A stretch of 64,000 nucleotides of DNA from Pteria penguin (GCA_035048485.1 CM068590.1:13128494-13192493), one strand, 5' to 3'. Numbered from the stretch's first letter, positions 1 through 11,525 are shown. The notes: generated from the sequence alone by a model not told the origin. Translations and numbers: made by a program.

Positions 1-198
1 CAATGTCTCGTATTCCACAGGTAAAGCACTGTAACTGGCGATTAATTCACACACGTTTGAAGTCCTGTATAACAGCGGAGCAGTGCGAGGTATTAAGCAA
101 GGCAAATTCACCGCGCTTTCTCTAATGTGTAATGCCGACGCTCGGAGAAGATTTCTTTATAGCCTTGTTCAGCAGTAGCTCGTAGAATGTAAATTTGC

Positions 199-199
<1 letters not shown>

Positions 200-229
<30 letters not shown>

Positions 230-292
230 TGTTTTTTTTTTTTGGGGGGGGGGGGGGGGGTGGGTTTTTTTAATTTTTGGGGGGGTTTTTTG
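200..292. repeat. Poly-T/poly-G low-complexity tract
   Basis: A run of T with single C or G interruptions switches to a run of about 18 G and back to T and G blocks. The counterpart near 3668-3745 has different run lengths. The exact base count is likely unreliable, as long homopolymers are hard to sequence. Confidence 0.8.
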
Positions 293-1379
293 TTTAAGAA
301 TTCGAATGGATAATACTTTCTCAAACTCTATTTTATAGAAAGCACTTTAAATCGCGATTGAATTAATCGCGAGTTACTGCGCCTTGTCCATGGAAGAAGT
401 CCTATATCACAGCGGTGTCGTGCAAGGTATTAAGCAAGGCAAATTGACCGCGCTTCTGAAGATATGTTTATTGCGTTGTTCATCAGTAGAGTGCCCAAAA
501 TTTGATTTTTGTTTAAGAAATCGAAATCAAAATGCTTTCTCAAACTCTTGTTTTTATAATTTGCTCATACGACGAATAAAAAATACTTGAAAGTTACGCA
601 AGTAAGATATTTTTATAAAAAAATCTTTAAATTGCTCACTTTCAAATACCGTGAAACATGTTTCATAGTAAAATCGTTACGGAAAATCGTTTCGTAATGT
701 TTTGGAAACTAAAAGACTAAAAATAAGACAGTTTTGAACATTACGTAATTTTTAAAAAACTTTAAATTGAAATAGAGGCCAAACTAAAAGAGATAGATAA
801 TATCGGCCGATAAAAGTTCTAAAGATATGAACCTAGAGAACATAACAGTGAAAATTTGAGAGATCTACCATTAAAACTAAAAGCTACATACGCGAAAATC
901 GAAAAATATTAAATCTTACGTAATTCTCTTAAAACGTCGTATATTTCGAAAATTTTTTTAATTAAATGGGAGTATGTGTCTGTGAGAATGAATAGCCGAA
1001 AGATGAAATTTCAAAGTAAAGAGTCGGTAGATACCCTCATTCCCTATCATGCTACCAATTTTCACATCTCTACCTTCTTTAATAAGCGAGCTTTAGCTGA
1101 AACCATTTCATTAAACATTAATGAACTTTATGTGACGTTGAAAGCATCACTTTAAAGGGGGTTGTCGTGTTTAAACCTAAATAACTCGAAAACGGTAAGA
1201 GTTAGCGAAAATTTGATGGCAATGTTATGCATATAAATTTTCGCGCAGAATCGATTGCAACAATCCCCGATTCGATAAGATGAAAATTAATGGAGTTATG
1301 ACGTCATTTACAAAGTATGACGTCATTTTCAGGAATTTGGTACCATGCCAATTCCCTTTTGTCAGTCGGTAGATATTTG

Positions 1380-2060
1380 CATTCTCTTTTATGCTACCAA
1401 ATTTCATACCTCTAGCTTTATCAATAAGCGAGACACAGGTACCTGAAGTTTTAAATTGTATTTTCAGGAAAGGTCAAACACTGAACTTTGACCGCAAATA
1501 TCTCGAAAACGGTAAGAGATATCGAAAATCTGAGACCAGACCTTTCTCCTTTAACTACTTTTTCACGCAGAATCGATTGCAACAATCCCCGATTCGATAT
1601 GATGAAAAATAAGGGAGTTATGACGTCATTTAGAAAAGTATGACGTCATTTTCAGGAATTTGGCACCTTGCCAAATTCCTCTTGTAGGTCGGTAGATATT
1701 CTCATTTTCTATCATGCTACCAAATTTCACACCTCTAACTTCCTCAATAAGCGAAACACAGCTTCCTGAATTTGAAAAGTGTGTTTTCAGGAATGGTGAA
1801 ACCGTGAACTTTGACCGCAAATATCTCGAAAACGGTAAGAGATATCGAAATTCTGTTGCAGGTACTTACCATTTTACTTTTTCACGCAGAATCGATTCCA
1901 ACCGTCCCCGCCTCGATCCGATGAAAAATAAGGGAGATATGACGTCATTTACAAAGTATGACGTCATTTTCAGGAATTTGGCTCCATGCCAAATTCCTCT
2001 TGTCAGTCGGTAGATATTCTCAATCTCTATCATGCTACCAAATTTCACACCTCTATCTTC
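1380..2060. repeat. ~323-bp subrepeats with paired TGACGTCA palindromes (copy A)
   Basis: Successive units begin with 'ctaccaaatttca' at about 1390, 1713 and 2036. Each carries an 'aaaacggtaagagatatcg' block and, at its end, two TGACGTCA octamers about 19 bp apart (for example 1299-1306 and 1318-1325). TGACGTCA is the full palindromic cAMP-response element. Whether it has any function here is unknown; it may simply be conserved by tandem amplification. Confidence 0.75.
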
Positions 2061-2935
2061 CTCAATAAGCGAGCTATAGGCGAAAACATTTCATGAATAA
2101 TTAATGAGTGTTGATGACGTCACAAACATCACTTTAAAGGGGGTTGTCGTGTTCAAACGCAAATAACTCGAGAACCGTAAGAGTTAGCGAAAATCTGAGA
2201 ACAATACTCTGGTAGGTATTTGAACGCTCTATCGAATGGAAGAAACCCGATCAAAATCCGACTGCAAATAAAGTCGCTAGACCTTGCCAAAGATTTGATT
2301 CGAAAATTTTCAATAATTTCAAAAATATTGGCAGCATGCCATTTTCATTCTAGAGGTAGATTAAGAATGTGGAAACATGTTTAGATATAAAATTTCATGC
2401 CGATATCTCATTTAATAAGAGAGATATTAACGTATGAATATTTAATTAGCTTTGATGACGTCATAGCGAATTTTCCCACGCTCATTGTGACTTTATTTAT
2501 GGTCCGATTTCAAAAATTTTTCATATTCCAAATCAGACCATTAAAATCTTTCATCCTACTGTCTAAAATCTAAGATTGAAATATTTTTTTTGAAATGAAA
2601 ACAATCGGGTCAAGGTCAACTTTTTCGGGGTAGAGCTACGAAATTGACGCAGTGACATAAAATCTTGCATCTCCTTTTCTGAATCGAATGCTGAAAATTT
2701 CATTCCAATCGGACAAATAATAAGGAAGATATAGCGATTCAAAATTTTGGCGTCGTAGGTGGCGCTGCGCGCTTATAAGCGGTAATTTAGAAAATTAAAA
2801 AAATCAAATCTTGAAAATTTAATTTCGAATCGAACACTGAAAACAGAATAGTAATATCTTTAATAATGAGTGATTTCTGAGCTGTCACAAAAAAAAAACG
2901 GATGAAGAATAATAATAATAATAACTAGAAACGAG

Positions 2936-2955
2936 CTCGTTGCTAAAGCAACGAG
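2936..2955. repeat. Perfect 8-bp-stem hairpin at the end of copy A
   Basis: CTCGTTGC and GCAACGAG flank a TAAA loop. It is followed by 'aggtttcacaag', the half-stem that recurs as a full hairpin array at 6409-6622. This suggests copies A and B end in related hairpin-bearing sequences. Confidence 0.6.
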
Positions 2956-3261
2956 TAGGTTTCACAAGTTAAAGTCGAAGCAGCGAAGCTGAGATCTCCT
3001 ACTCTAATACAAAATTCTTTTTCACGATCCAGATATCCGATCTTTAGTGATGGTATCCACATTGCGCAATCTACTTGCAGAAATTGTAGGTAACGGCGAC
3101 TTACATTATACACATTATACTGAAGCCTACATCGCACAATATCGACTACTCTTGACCATATATTTGAAACAAGAAACATGTAGGACAATCACACTTAGTA
3201 CAATCTGCACGTGTAACCTAGATCTTCAGTCCTTACTGCCCGCTTTATGTTGTTTATTTAT

Positions 3262-3427
3262 TAACTTACGCAAGGTATTTCGCGTGTACAGATGTTTGAC
3301 CTTGAATCGCTTCTCTGCTGGAATAAACAATTCTCCTCGCGATGAACTTACGCAAGTTATTTCGCGTGTACAGATGTTTGACCTTGAATCGCCACTCTGC
3401 TGGAATAAACAATTCTCCTCGCGATGG
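3262..3427. repeat. 83-bp tandem repeat, two units
   Basis: The unit starting 'aacttacgcaag' at 3262 recurs at 3345 with only a few differences and ends in 'ctcctcgcgatg'. It lies in the part of the 3.47-kb period seen only once in this window (about 2925-3473). No coding function was recognised. Confidence 0.8.
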
Positions 3428-3473
3428 CCTTTAGTAATGCCGCTTTCCCCAATATACAAAAGAAAGACTTGAC

Positions 3474-6388
3474 AATGTCTCGTATTCCACAGGTAAAGCA
3501 CTGTAACTGGCGATTAATTCACACACGTTTGAAGTCCTGTATAACAGCGGCGCAGTGCGAGGTATTAAGCAAGGCAAATTCACCGCGCTTCTCTAATGTG
3601 TAATGCCGACGCTCGGAGAAGATTTCTTTATAGCCTTGTTCAGCAGTAGCTCGTAGAATGTAAATTTGCTTTTTTTTTCTTTTTTTTTATTTTTTTTTTT
3701 TGGGGGGGGGGGGGGGTTTGGTTTTTTTATTTTTTGGTTTTTTTTTGTTTAAGAATTCGAAAGCATAATACTTTCTCAAACTCTATTTTATAGAAAGCAC
3801 TTTAAATCGCGATTGAATTAATCGCGAGTTACTGCGCCTTGTCCATGGAAGAAGTCCTATATCACAGCGGTGTCGTGCAAGGTATTAAGCAAGGCAAATT
3901 GACCGCGCTTCTGAAGATATGTTTATTGCGTTGTTCATCAGTAGAGTGCCCAAAATTTGATTTTTGTTTAAGAAATCGAAATCAAAATGCTTTCTCAAAC
4001 TCTTGTTTTTATAATTTGTTCATACGACGAATAAAAAAATACTTGAAAGTTACGCAAGTAAGATATTTTTATAAAAAAATCTTTAAATTGCTCACTTTCA
4101 AATACCGGGAAAACATGTTTCATAGTAAAATCGTTACGGAAAATCGTTTCGTAATGTTTTGGAAACTAAAAGACTAAAAATAAGACAGTTTTGAACATTA
4201 CGTAATTTTTAAAAAAACTTTAAATTGAAATAGAGGCCAAACTAAAAGAGATAGATAATATCGGCCGATGAAAGTTCTAAAGCTATGAACCTAGAGAACA
4301 TAACAGTGAAAATTTGAGAGATCTACCATTAAAACTAAAAGCTACATACGCGAAAATCGAAAAATATTAAATCTTACGTAATTCTCTTAAAACGTCGTAT
4401 ATTTCGAAAAAATTTTTCATTAAACGGGAGTATGTGTCTGTGAGAATGAATAGCCGAAAGATGAAATTTCAAAGTAAAGAGTCGGTAGATACCCTCATTC
4501 CCTATCATGCTACCAATTTTCACATCTCTACCTTCTTTAATAAGCGAGCTTTAGCTGAAACCATTTCATTAAACATTAATGAACTTTATGTGACGTTGAA
4601 AGCATCACTTTAAAGGGGGTTGTCGTGTTTAAACCTAAATAACTCGAAAACGGTAAGAGTTAGCGAAAATTTGATGGCAATGTTATGCATATAAATTTTC
4701 GCGCAGAATCGATTGCAACAATCCCCGATTCGATAAGATGAAAATTAATGGAGTTATGACGTCATTTACAAAGTATGACGTCATTTTCAGGAATTTGGTA
4801 CCATGCCAATTCCCTTTTGTCAGTCGGTAGATATTTGCATTCTCTTTTATGCTACCAAATTTCATACCTCTAGCTTTATCAATAAGCGAGACACAGGTAC
4901 CTGAAGTTTTAAATTGTATTTTCAGGAAAGGCCAAACACTGAACTTTGACCGCAAATATCTCGAAAACGGTAAGAGATATCGAAAATCTGAGACCAGACC
5001 TTTCACCTTTAACTACTTTTTCACGCAGAATCGATTGCAACAATCCCCGATTCGATACGATGAAAAATAAGGGAGTTATGACGTCATTTAGAAAAGTATG
5101 ACGTCATTTTCAGGAATTTGGCACCTTGCCAATTCCCTTTTGTCAGTCGGTAGATATTTGCATTCTCTTTTATGCTACCAAATTTCATACCTCTAGCTTT
5201 ATCAATAAGCGAGACACAGGTACCTGAAGTTTTAAATTGTATTTTCAGGAAAGGCCAAACACTGAACTTTGACCGCAAATATCTCGAAAACGGTAAGAGA
5301 TATCGAAATTCTGTTGCTGCTATTTACCATTTTACTTTTTCACGCAGAATCGATTCCAACCGTCCCCGCCTCGATCCGATGAAAAATAAGGGAGATATGA
5401 CGTCATTTACAAAGTATGACGTCATTTTCAGGGATTTGGCTCCATGCCAAATTCCTCTTGTCAGTCGGTAGATATTCTCAATCTCTATCATGCTACCAAA
5501 TTTCACACCTCTATCTTCCTCAATAAGCGAGCTATAGGCGAAAACATTTCATGAATAATTAATGAGTGTTGATGACGTCACAAACATCACTTTAAAGGGG
5601 GTTGTCGTGTTCAAACGCAAATAACTCGAGAACCGTAAGAGTTAGCGAAAATCTGAGAACACTTTACAGGTAGGTATTTGAACGCTCTATCGAATGGAAG
5701 AAACCCGATCAAAATCCGACTGCAAATAAAGTCGCTAGACCTTGCCAAAGATTTGATTCGAAAATTTTCAATAATTTCAAAAATATTGGCAGCATGCCAT
5801 TTTCATTCTAGAGGTAGATTAAGAATGTGGAAACATGTTTAGATATAAAATTTCATGCCGATATCTCATTTAATAAGAGAGATATTAACGTATGAATATT
5901 TAATTAGCTTTGATGACGTCATAGCGAATTTTCCCACGCTCATTGTGACTTTATTTATGGTCCGATTTCAAAAATTTTTCATATTCCAAATCAGACCATT
6001 AAAATCTTTCATCCTACTGTCTAAAATCTAAGATTGAAATATTTTTTTTGAAATGAAAACAATCGGGTCAAGGTCAACTTTTTCGGGGTAGAGCTACGAA
6101 ATTGACGCAGTGACATAAAATCTTGCATCTCCTTTTCTGAATCGAATGCTGAAAATTTCATTCCAATCGGACAAATAATAAGGAAGATATAGCGATTCAA
6201 AATTTTGGCGTCGTAGGTGGCGCTGCGCGCTTATAAGCGGTAATTTAGAAAATTAAAAAAATCAAATCTTGAAAATTTATTTTCGAATCGAACACTGAAA
6301 ACAGAATAGTAATATCTTTAATAATGAGTGATTTCTGAGCGGTCACAAAAAAAAAAACGGATGAAGAATAATAATAATAATAATAAGA
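3474..6388. repeat. Copy B of the 3.47-kb tandem duplication
   Basis: Near-identical to 1-2915, with the same order of motifs, T/G tract (3668-3745), ~323-bp subrepeats (about 4843-5500) and TGACGTCA pairs. Differences are scattered substitutions, homopolymer length changes and a partial replacement of the second subrepeat (about 5120-5290) by a copy of the first, which looks like gene conversion between subrepeats. It ends in an AAT microsatellite that leads into the hairpin array. Confidence 0.85.
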
Positions 6389-6389
6389 A

Positions 6390-6625
6390 AAGACAGTAGA
6401 ATAATAAAAGGTTTCACAAGTGAAACTTGTGAAACCTAATAAATAAGAAAAGACAGTAGAATAATAAAAGGTTTCACAAGTGAAACTTGTGAAACCTAAT
6501 AATAATAAGAAAAGACAGTAGAATAATAAAAGGTTTCACAAGTGAAACTTGTGAAACCTAATAATAAATAAGAAAAGACAGTAGAATAATAAAAGGTTTC
6601 ACAAGTGAAACTTGTGAAACCTAAT
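6390..6625. repeat. Four-unit tandem array of a 12-bp-stem hairpin
   Basis: Four units of about 60-63 bp each contain 'agaaaagacagtagaataat' followed by a perfect hairpin: AGGTTTCACAAG, loop TGAAA, CTTGTGAAACCT. The hairpins lie at 6409-6437, 6469-6497, 6531-6559 and 6594-6622. Only the AAT-type linker between units varies. The hairpins are identical, so the array is recent or homogenised. Its role is unknown; it may be the terminus of the repeat that makes up 1-6388. Confidence 0.85.
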
Positions 6626-7020
6626 GATGATAATCATGGTATTCATATATTATGAGAAAAAACAATTGTAAATACATAAATAAGAATAAATACATAAGTA
6701 AATTATAAATAAATAAACAAAAAAGAAATAAATACATAATTTTATTAATTAAAAATAAATAAATAAAATGGAATTAGAATGTGATTTCCCTAGAGTGTTT
6801 ATAGTATAAACTGACGAAGTTTTTCATAAATACCTGAGTGCATGTCTACGCGGTGATTTCCATTATTGTATTACATATGAAACCCTTAATGCGGGGTGTC
6901 ATTTTAACATCACATTTAATGCACGTATATATGGCGACATTTGCGGTAATATAATTAGATTCCTTTTATTTCCTCCATCCGTACCACTGTAAAGAGAATT
7001 ACAAATGTAATCATGTGAAC
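6626..7020. other. AT-rich intergenic stretch
   Basis: Mostly 'aaataaataa' low-complexity sequence followed by ordinary AT-rich DNA. No gene, RNA or mobile-element signature was seen. Confidence 0.6.
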
Positions 7021-7175
7021 GCGCGACTGGACTGAGCGCACGCGGAAATAAATCGCGTTAACGCGAATTTCCTCCCGCGTTAACGCAAGGAGCGCACGCG
7101 CGTCCGGTCGAGCAGTCCTAGCACGTGTGCTAAAGCAGTCCTCGTGACCGCTTTTCGCGTTAACGTGAATGTTAT
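7021..7175. other. GC-rich island with repeated CGCGTTAACG palindromes
   Basis: The base composition jumps from AT-rich to GC-rich. The 14-bp palindrome TCGCGTTAACGCGA is at 7053-7066, a partial copy is near 7076-7087, and another imperfect copy is at 7155-7170. It sits directly upstream of the Penelope-like fragment and may be part of that element or an older promoter-like island. I cannot tell which. Confidence 0.5.
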
Positions 7176-7196
7176 GTTAGGACTGCACCCATCTGT

Positions 7197-7905
7197 ACTG
7201 TCGTTGTTATGAACAGGTCCGATTACCTAAAAGAAGCTAACAAACAGCTTTCTTGCCCTTCTTTCTACACCAAACTCGATACTGACCCCACGTCCGAATT
7301 TGCTAAGACTATCGTAGCAGATTTAGTAAAGATGTGTGATGCAGGTGAGATTGATGAGGACACATTAGATTACCTTTGCCTGCAAACTGTGGGCCAGGTC
7401 AATTCTATTTGCTTCCCAAAATTCACAAAAAGGGCCTCCCTGGCCGTCCCATCGTCAGTGCTTTTGGTCATCCCACTGAGAAAATATCCCTATTTCTAGA
7501 CTACCATCTGCGTCCACACGTTGTAAAGTTACCATCATATCTCAGGCACAACGGATTACATTAATAAAAAACCTAGTAGTAATTTACCACCCGGCATCCT
7601 CCTTGTAACCTCTCTGTATACCAATATCCCTTACGACGAATGGATAGAAGCTTGCAGAAAAGTGTGGGATTCGAGGCAAATCAAAAAGCCCTCCACCGAG
7701 TCTTCGGTATATCTCCTTGAACACACACTCAAACTTTACAATTTCATTTTCAACGGAGAACATTACCTCTAAATCAATGGTACATCCATGGGAACCAAGA
7801 TGCCCTCATATGCTAACTTCTTCATGGGTGAGTTAGAAAAAAGCCTTCTCGACCAAGCCCCAGTCAAACCTATGAGTTGGTTTCGTTTTATTGATGACAG
7901 AGACA
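7197..7905 (+). pseudogene. Penelope-like element reverse transcriptase, broken fragment
   Basis: Translated pieces match the RT core of Penelope-like retroelements. An N-terminal piece reads 'NRSDYLKEA'. After a frameshift near 7376 comes FYLLPKIHK with PGRPIVS (motifs typical of this family), then DYHLRP and LPSYL. After another frameshift near 7545 come SLYTNIP, NGTSMGTKM and PSYAN, and the palm motif FIDD at 7887-7898. Defects visible by eye are two frameshifts, an in-frame TAA just before NGTSMG, and a short deletion removing the residues before SLYTNIP, which normally include the first catalytic Asp. Similarity stops just after FIDD. No thumb or GIY-YIG endonuclease follows. It is clearly dead. 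Confidence 0.85.
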
Positions 7906-8302
7906 TATATACACAGAGACTGGAAACTCCCATTGAAAGCTATATAGCTCCCTGACATAAGTAACATTTCCCAACAGGCATCTCGATAAGCCGGAAGTCC
8001 GCCATATTGTTCTCGGCATTCATTCGCTTGAAAGCATTAAAGTTCAACGGACATAACATTAATAAATATATTAAGAAAGTTTTGAAATCCTGTAAATATT
8101 GTTTACATACGGAGATCTACACAATCCAATTTTCGATCTATCACCTATTGATAGAGAAATATGTGTTAACATATTTTACCTGTGTTCGGGTTCGATGGCG
8201 AATGTTCGTGACTCTCCGGCGTAAATTTTGATGACGTAGTTTTGGTCCTCCATTAACGCGCCTCATTACAAATATCTATAGTAAATAAGTATTTTAAGTT
8301 AT
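7906..8302. other. Intergenic stretch before the THAP pseudogene
   Basis: About 400 bp with no recognisable coding similarity. The open frame at 8007-8231 is unlike any family I know and has no supporting splice or start context. Confidence 0.5.
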
Positions 8303-8678
8303 ATGATGGTTCATTGTGTTGCTTTCGGGGGTCATAACAGTTGAGGGAAAGCAAAGTTTCTTCAGGTTTCCTGATCGACAAAAAAAGAAGAAATTGTATG
8401 ATGCGTGGGTATCACAGGTGAGGAGGGTGCATTTCACTCCAAGCAAATACTCCTGTATTTGTTCTGATCATTTCGAACCGACGTGCTTCAACATAGATCC
8501 CAGGATCATGAAAGACTTGCCTGTCAAGCAAAAGTTGATGTTGAAGCCTGATGCCATTCCTACAATATTCTGTAGAGATGTTGATCGTCATGGGACTCCT
8601 GTTCAACCTCGGAAGTCAAATCCAAATCCTAGAGGGGCTTTCATCAAACGACGTCACCAGGGGGTACACTACATGTGA
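8303..8678 (+). pseudogene. Exon 1: THAP zinc finger with frameshift and lost zinc ligand
   Basis: THAP domains bind DNA through a C2CH zinc site near the N-terminus. Here ATG at 8306 is followed by VHCVAFG, but the second Cys expected after FG is Gly (GGT 8330-8332). The frame hits TGA at 8342; one base is missing near 8339. In the shifted frame the domain continues SFFRFP, W, RRVHFTPSKYS, CSDHFEP (giving the C-x2-H ligands) and ends at the AIPTIF box. The exon end is unsettled: a weak donor at 8653 gives the phase needed by the next exon, while translation otherwise runs to a TGA at 8676. Confidence 0.85.
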
Positions 8679-8779
8679 TATATATTCTTTAGCCGAGTAC
8701 TTATTGAATATCATTGGATATTAGATCTATGTAAAAATACTATGCTTCCAAAACTTATCGAATCCTTGTGCTTTTAGAG

Positions 8780-8980
8780 ATTATATTTGCGGATTTAGAA
8801 GGGGGGGGGGGTTGGGTTTGCAACCCCACCCCCACCCCTTTTTTCGGTCGGAATATTTTACCCCCTAAAAAGTCATTTTCGACCATTTTAAGGGCTGCAC
8901 CCCCTATCCAGACTGAATAGTGCAAACCATTAGTCATGAGAAACTACAATCCCTTTCAAAAATCTCTAGATCCGCCTATG
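8780..8980. mobile_element. G-rich MITE (GCGGATTTAGA termini)
   Basis: Imperfect inverted termini GCGGATTTAGA (about 8789) and TCTAGATCCGC (about 8967) enclose G- and C-runs. A relative with CAGTGGCGGAT termini lies at 58645-58789. It sits in intron 1 of the THAP pseudogene. The exact ends and target duplication are unclear. Confidence 0.6.
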
Positions 8981-9636
8981 TATTAGGCCTACAATAATAC
9001 AGTATGATTTTAGTGTTCACTTTTTATTTTATTTTGAAATATTATTTAGGCCTTGTACATGCCAGTTTTGTAATCGATTTTGCAGATAAGACAGCCTTGA
9101 ACTGCATGTAGATATACCAGGACAATTCATGTATAACACTAGCTGTCCATTAATAATAATAGTAATTTCACTATCATCTGTATATCATAATGGCCCAGCT
9201 AAGCCCAACTATTATTACACTCAGATTTTAAGTAATGATTTTACTGATCTGAAGTAATATCATAAAACAAGGTTTGTTTTGAAAATAAAATTTCTTGTAC
9301 ATATACATGTGAATATAGTAAATTGCAGCAACAGATTTAGTAGAGTGGGGAGGGGGGGCTTTTTACGACACAAATTTACAAGGCATATAAATGATAAGGT
9401 TGAAAACACTCATATATGTATAATATGGATAAAACTCCAGAATTGGCACTCAAAATGGCCGAGTATTTTGGCCAATACTTAACTTTCACATGTTGGGATC
9501 CCCTTTTGGAAATACTGGTTTCGCCACGGAATTGGGTCCCCCTTGCCCTTTCATTTATTTTTTTTATTCATCTAGATGGCACATCTGTTTTGGCATAAAA
9601 AGCATATTCTCTTAAGATCATGCATTTTGTGTCCAG
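8981..9636. other. Rest of THAP pseudogene intron 1
   Basis: AT-rich intron sequence with no recognised element. Open frames at 9279-9598 show no known domain. Confidence 0.5.
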
Positions 9637-9687
9637 ATATACCTCTTTATTCTGATGCTGATGACAAAGAAGACCACATCAAAAAAG
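9637..9687 (+). pseudogene. Putative exon 2 of the THAP pseudogene
   Basis: A 51-nt segment has an AG acceptor (9635-9636) and a GTAAAT donor (9688). One frame reads IPLYSDADDKEDHIKK and ends in phase 1, which fits exon 3 if its acceptor is at 10430. Support is from splice signals and hydrophilic composition only. Confidence 0.5.
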
Positions 9688-10430
9688 GTAAATTTACAGT
9701 TAAGTGGTACAAGTACGACATCACTATTGTCAATTTACAATGATAAAGCATAGGTGTGTATCTGACATTTACCCTCCATTATTATAATTATTCTGTTTTA
9801 AGTCATCTGAACATTAAGATGAACAGTAAATCCCACCTTGCTTCCCAATACACAAGCATGTCTTTCAATTTAGAAGAACAATTTCTAGAAACCAAGGTTC
9901 TGCATCATGAATTGGCATAGTATATATTCTTCACTGCTCCTGATGGGTCCTTTACCAAAGAAAAATAAAATGATGAAGCCATACAACATTCAAGGCTACT
10001 ATTATATAATAATGAAATACTCATGGTGTGATTTAAAGCAAAAACAAAACAAACATTTTGCAATGTGATATGATTGAAAATGCAAGGTCCAGTTCTCCTG
10101 TATGTACTTTAATGAGCATAAACCTGCATTTTGTATCCAAACAGTTCATATTATGAGACAAATTACAGCTTTTGTCATTTACATTTATGCATGAATGAAG
10201 AAATAATGTATTCATTTCTGGCATTTAACTGATCAGGTCATTAATTAAAGTACCAGGAATGAATGCAAAGATTAGCAAAACATGTAAACGATTATCTGAG
10301 TATGAATATAATCTTTTGTACCTAATTGTTACAAATTATGAAATCATCAACTACAACTTTAATAATTTCTAGAATCGTTCAAATTTTCTAGTTGTGATTC
10401 TTAAATTTCATAATTTTTAGATTCTAAAAG

Positions 10431-10576
10431 AAGTATTGGAGGAGTCTGTACCAAACCAGCCTGCCTCACCTGCACCATGTGACAACTCTACAGCTTATGA
10501 TATGGACCATGATGCTATCCAGTATGTTGCACTAAAACCTACAGACAAGCCTTCAATTTCCAACCAAACCACAAAG
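10431..10576 (+). pseudogene. Putative exon 3 of the THAP pseudogene (linker)
   Basis: An open segment bounded by an AG acceptor (10430, alternative 10420) and a GTATCT donor (10577). It encodes a low-complexity hydrophilic linker that starts EVLEESVPN. It ends in phase 0, matching the phase-0 start of exon 4 at 14088. No stops occur in this exon. Confidence 0.6.
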
Positions 10577-11229
10577 GTATCTATTTCCTTAAAAATTTTT
10601 CTTACTTATATCACGGAATCATTCATGAAATATTTAACTTTAAATTCTGTAAACTATAAATATGTACATATCATGTAAAGGATATTGGAAAGTACTTGGT
10701 TCAAACAGAAAAAAATATCATAGAAATACATTTTTAATTTCATGTATTGGTAAATTTTATGTCACCCTGATGTTGATGGACAAACATGGTGTTTTTTTTT
10801 ACTTGTTCCTTATCTGTTTTATGTTTACAGCATGTGTGAAATTAAAGCATGTATTCATTTTGATTTTGTTGCAACTGAGAGAGGTTAACATTTGTCGTGA
10901 ATTTAAAGCAAGCAATTGTAACTTCCATCTCTTGCTGCATTTTCATTTTCATCAGCATGGTTATTATCCAGCTTGATCTTCAACAGCATGGATAATTAAG
11001 TACAATGAGACGTTGTGTTATGTGTAAAGGTGGTAAGATTGTTTGATTTCTGTAAAATTACAATGAATTCTTTTTCTGTCACAATTGGGGTCTTATATAT
11101 TATAATTTAACCTATATTGTAAAAGTAAACATTCACTGAGTAATGAAAAATTCTTACAAATATATAAATGCCGATTTTGAGTTTCCTTGTTCATAAGCAT
11201 CCTTCATTGTATATGCAACCTCACTCACT
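10577..11229. other. First part of THAP pseudogene intron 3
   Basis: AT-rich intron sequence. No recognisable element was seen. Confidence 0.5.
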
Positions 11230-11525
11230 TACTGCAGTGCTTTTGTACTGACATGAAATATATACTTGAAATTTTCTGTCATGAAATTATGTAAATCACT
11301 CTAAAACTAAGGGGTATCTCCCTCGTGCATAGCTCTGTCCTTAGGCTGTTTCTTTGGTTCACTTTTTCAGTCATTTTAGTTTCAATACTGCTCTTCAAAT
11401 ATTCATATAATATAAAAATTCTAACCATTTGGCCACAGGCATCACTCAAGAGACATAAGTTGTCGAAATGCGCATCTGGTGCACAAAATAAAAAGGTATA
11501 TATGTTCTATATCTATTATCAACAA
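11230..11525 (-). repeat. Lone inverted monomer of the 349-bp satellite family
   Basis: Read on the minus strand, this segment follows the satellite unit in order: ATGCGCATTTCGACAACTTA, TGTCTCTT, the TATATAA stretch, CTAAGGACAGAGCTATG, GGGAGATA, GTGATTTAC and TCATGTCAGTAC. It is much more diverged than array units are from one another and has small indels. It lacks the ~65-bp part of the unit holding 'ccctcgggaactatc' and 'ggcctagtggtta'. It therefore looks like an old dispersed copy of the element from which the array at 19.4-38.6 kb was amplified. Confidence 0.85.

Larger units (their letters stand above)
1..2925. repeat. Copy A of a 3.47-kb tandem duplication
   Basis: This block is repeated almost base for base from 3474, giving a period of about 3473 bp. 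It begins with a ~100-bp motif (spacing of 'ggtattaagcaaggcaaatt') that recurs in diverged form near 420, then a T/G homopolymer tract, an AT-rich stretch, and three ~323-bp subrepeats (about 1380-2060). It ends in an AAT microsatellite. Short open frames inside it are repeated in both copies, have no recognisable domain and read through the subrepeats on both strands, so I treat it as non-coding repetitive DNA. The family was not recognised. Confidence 0.85.

Noticed and set aside
384..4177. Frames starting MSMEEVLYHSGV in both duplicate copies
   Set aside because: The frames end at different places in the two copies after a 1-nt difference and have no known domain. Conservation only reflects recent duplication.
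1391..5506. Multiple similar 60-107-codon frames on both strands
   Set aside because: They are the ~323-bp non-coding subrepeats read in several frames.
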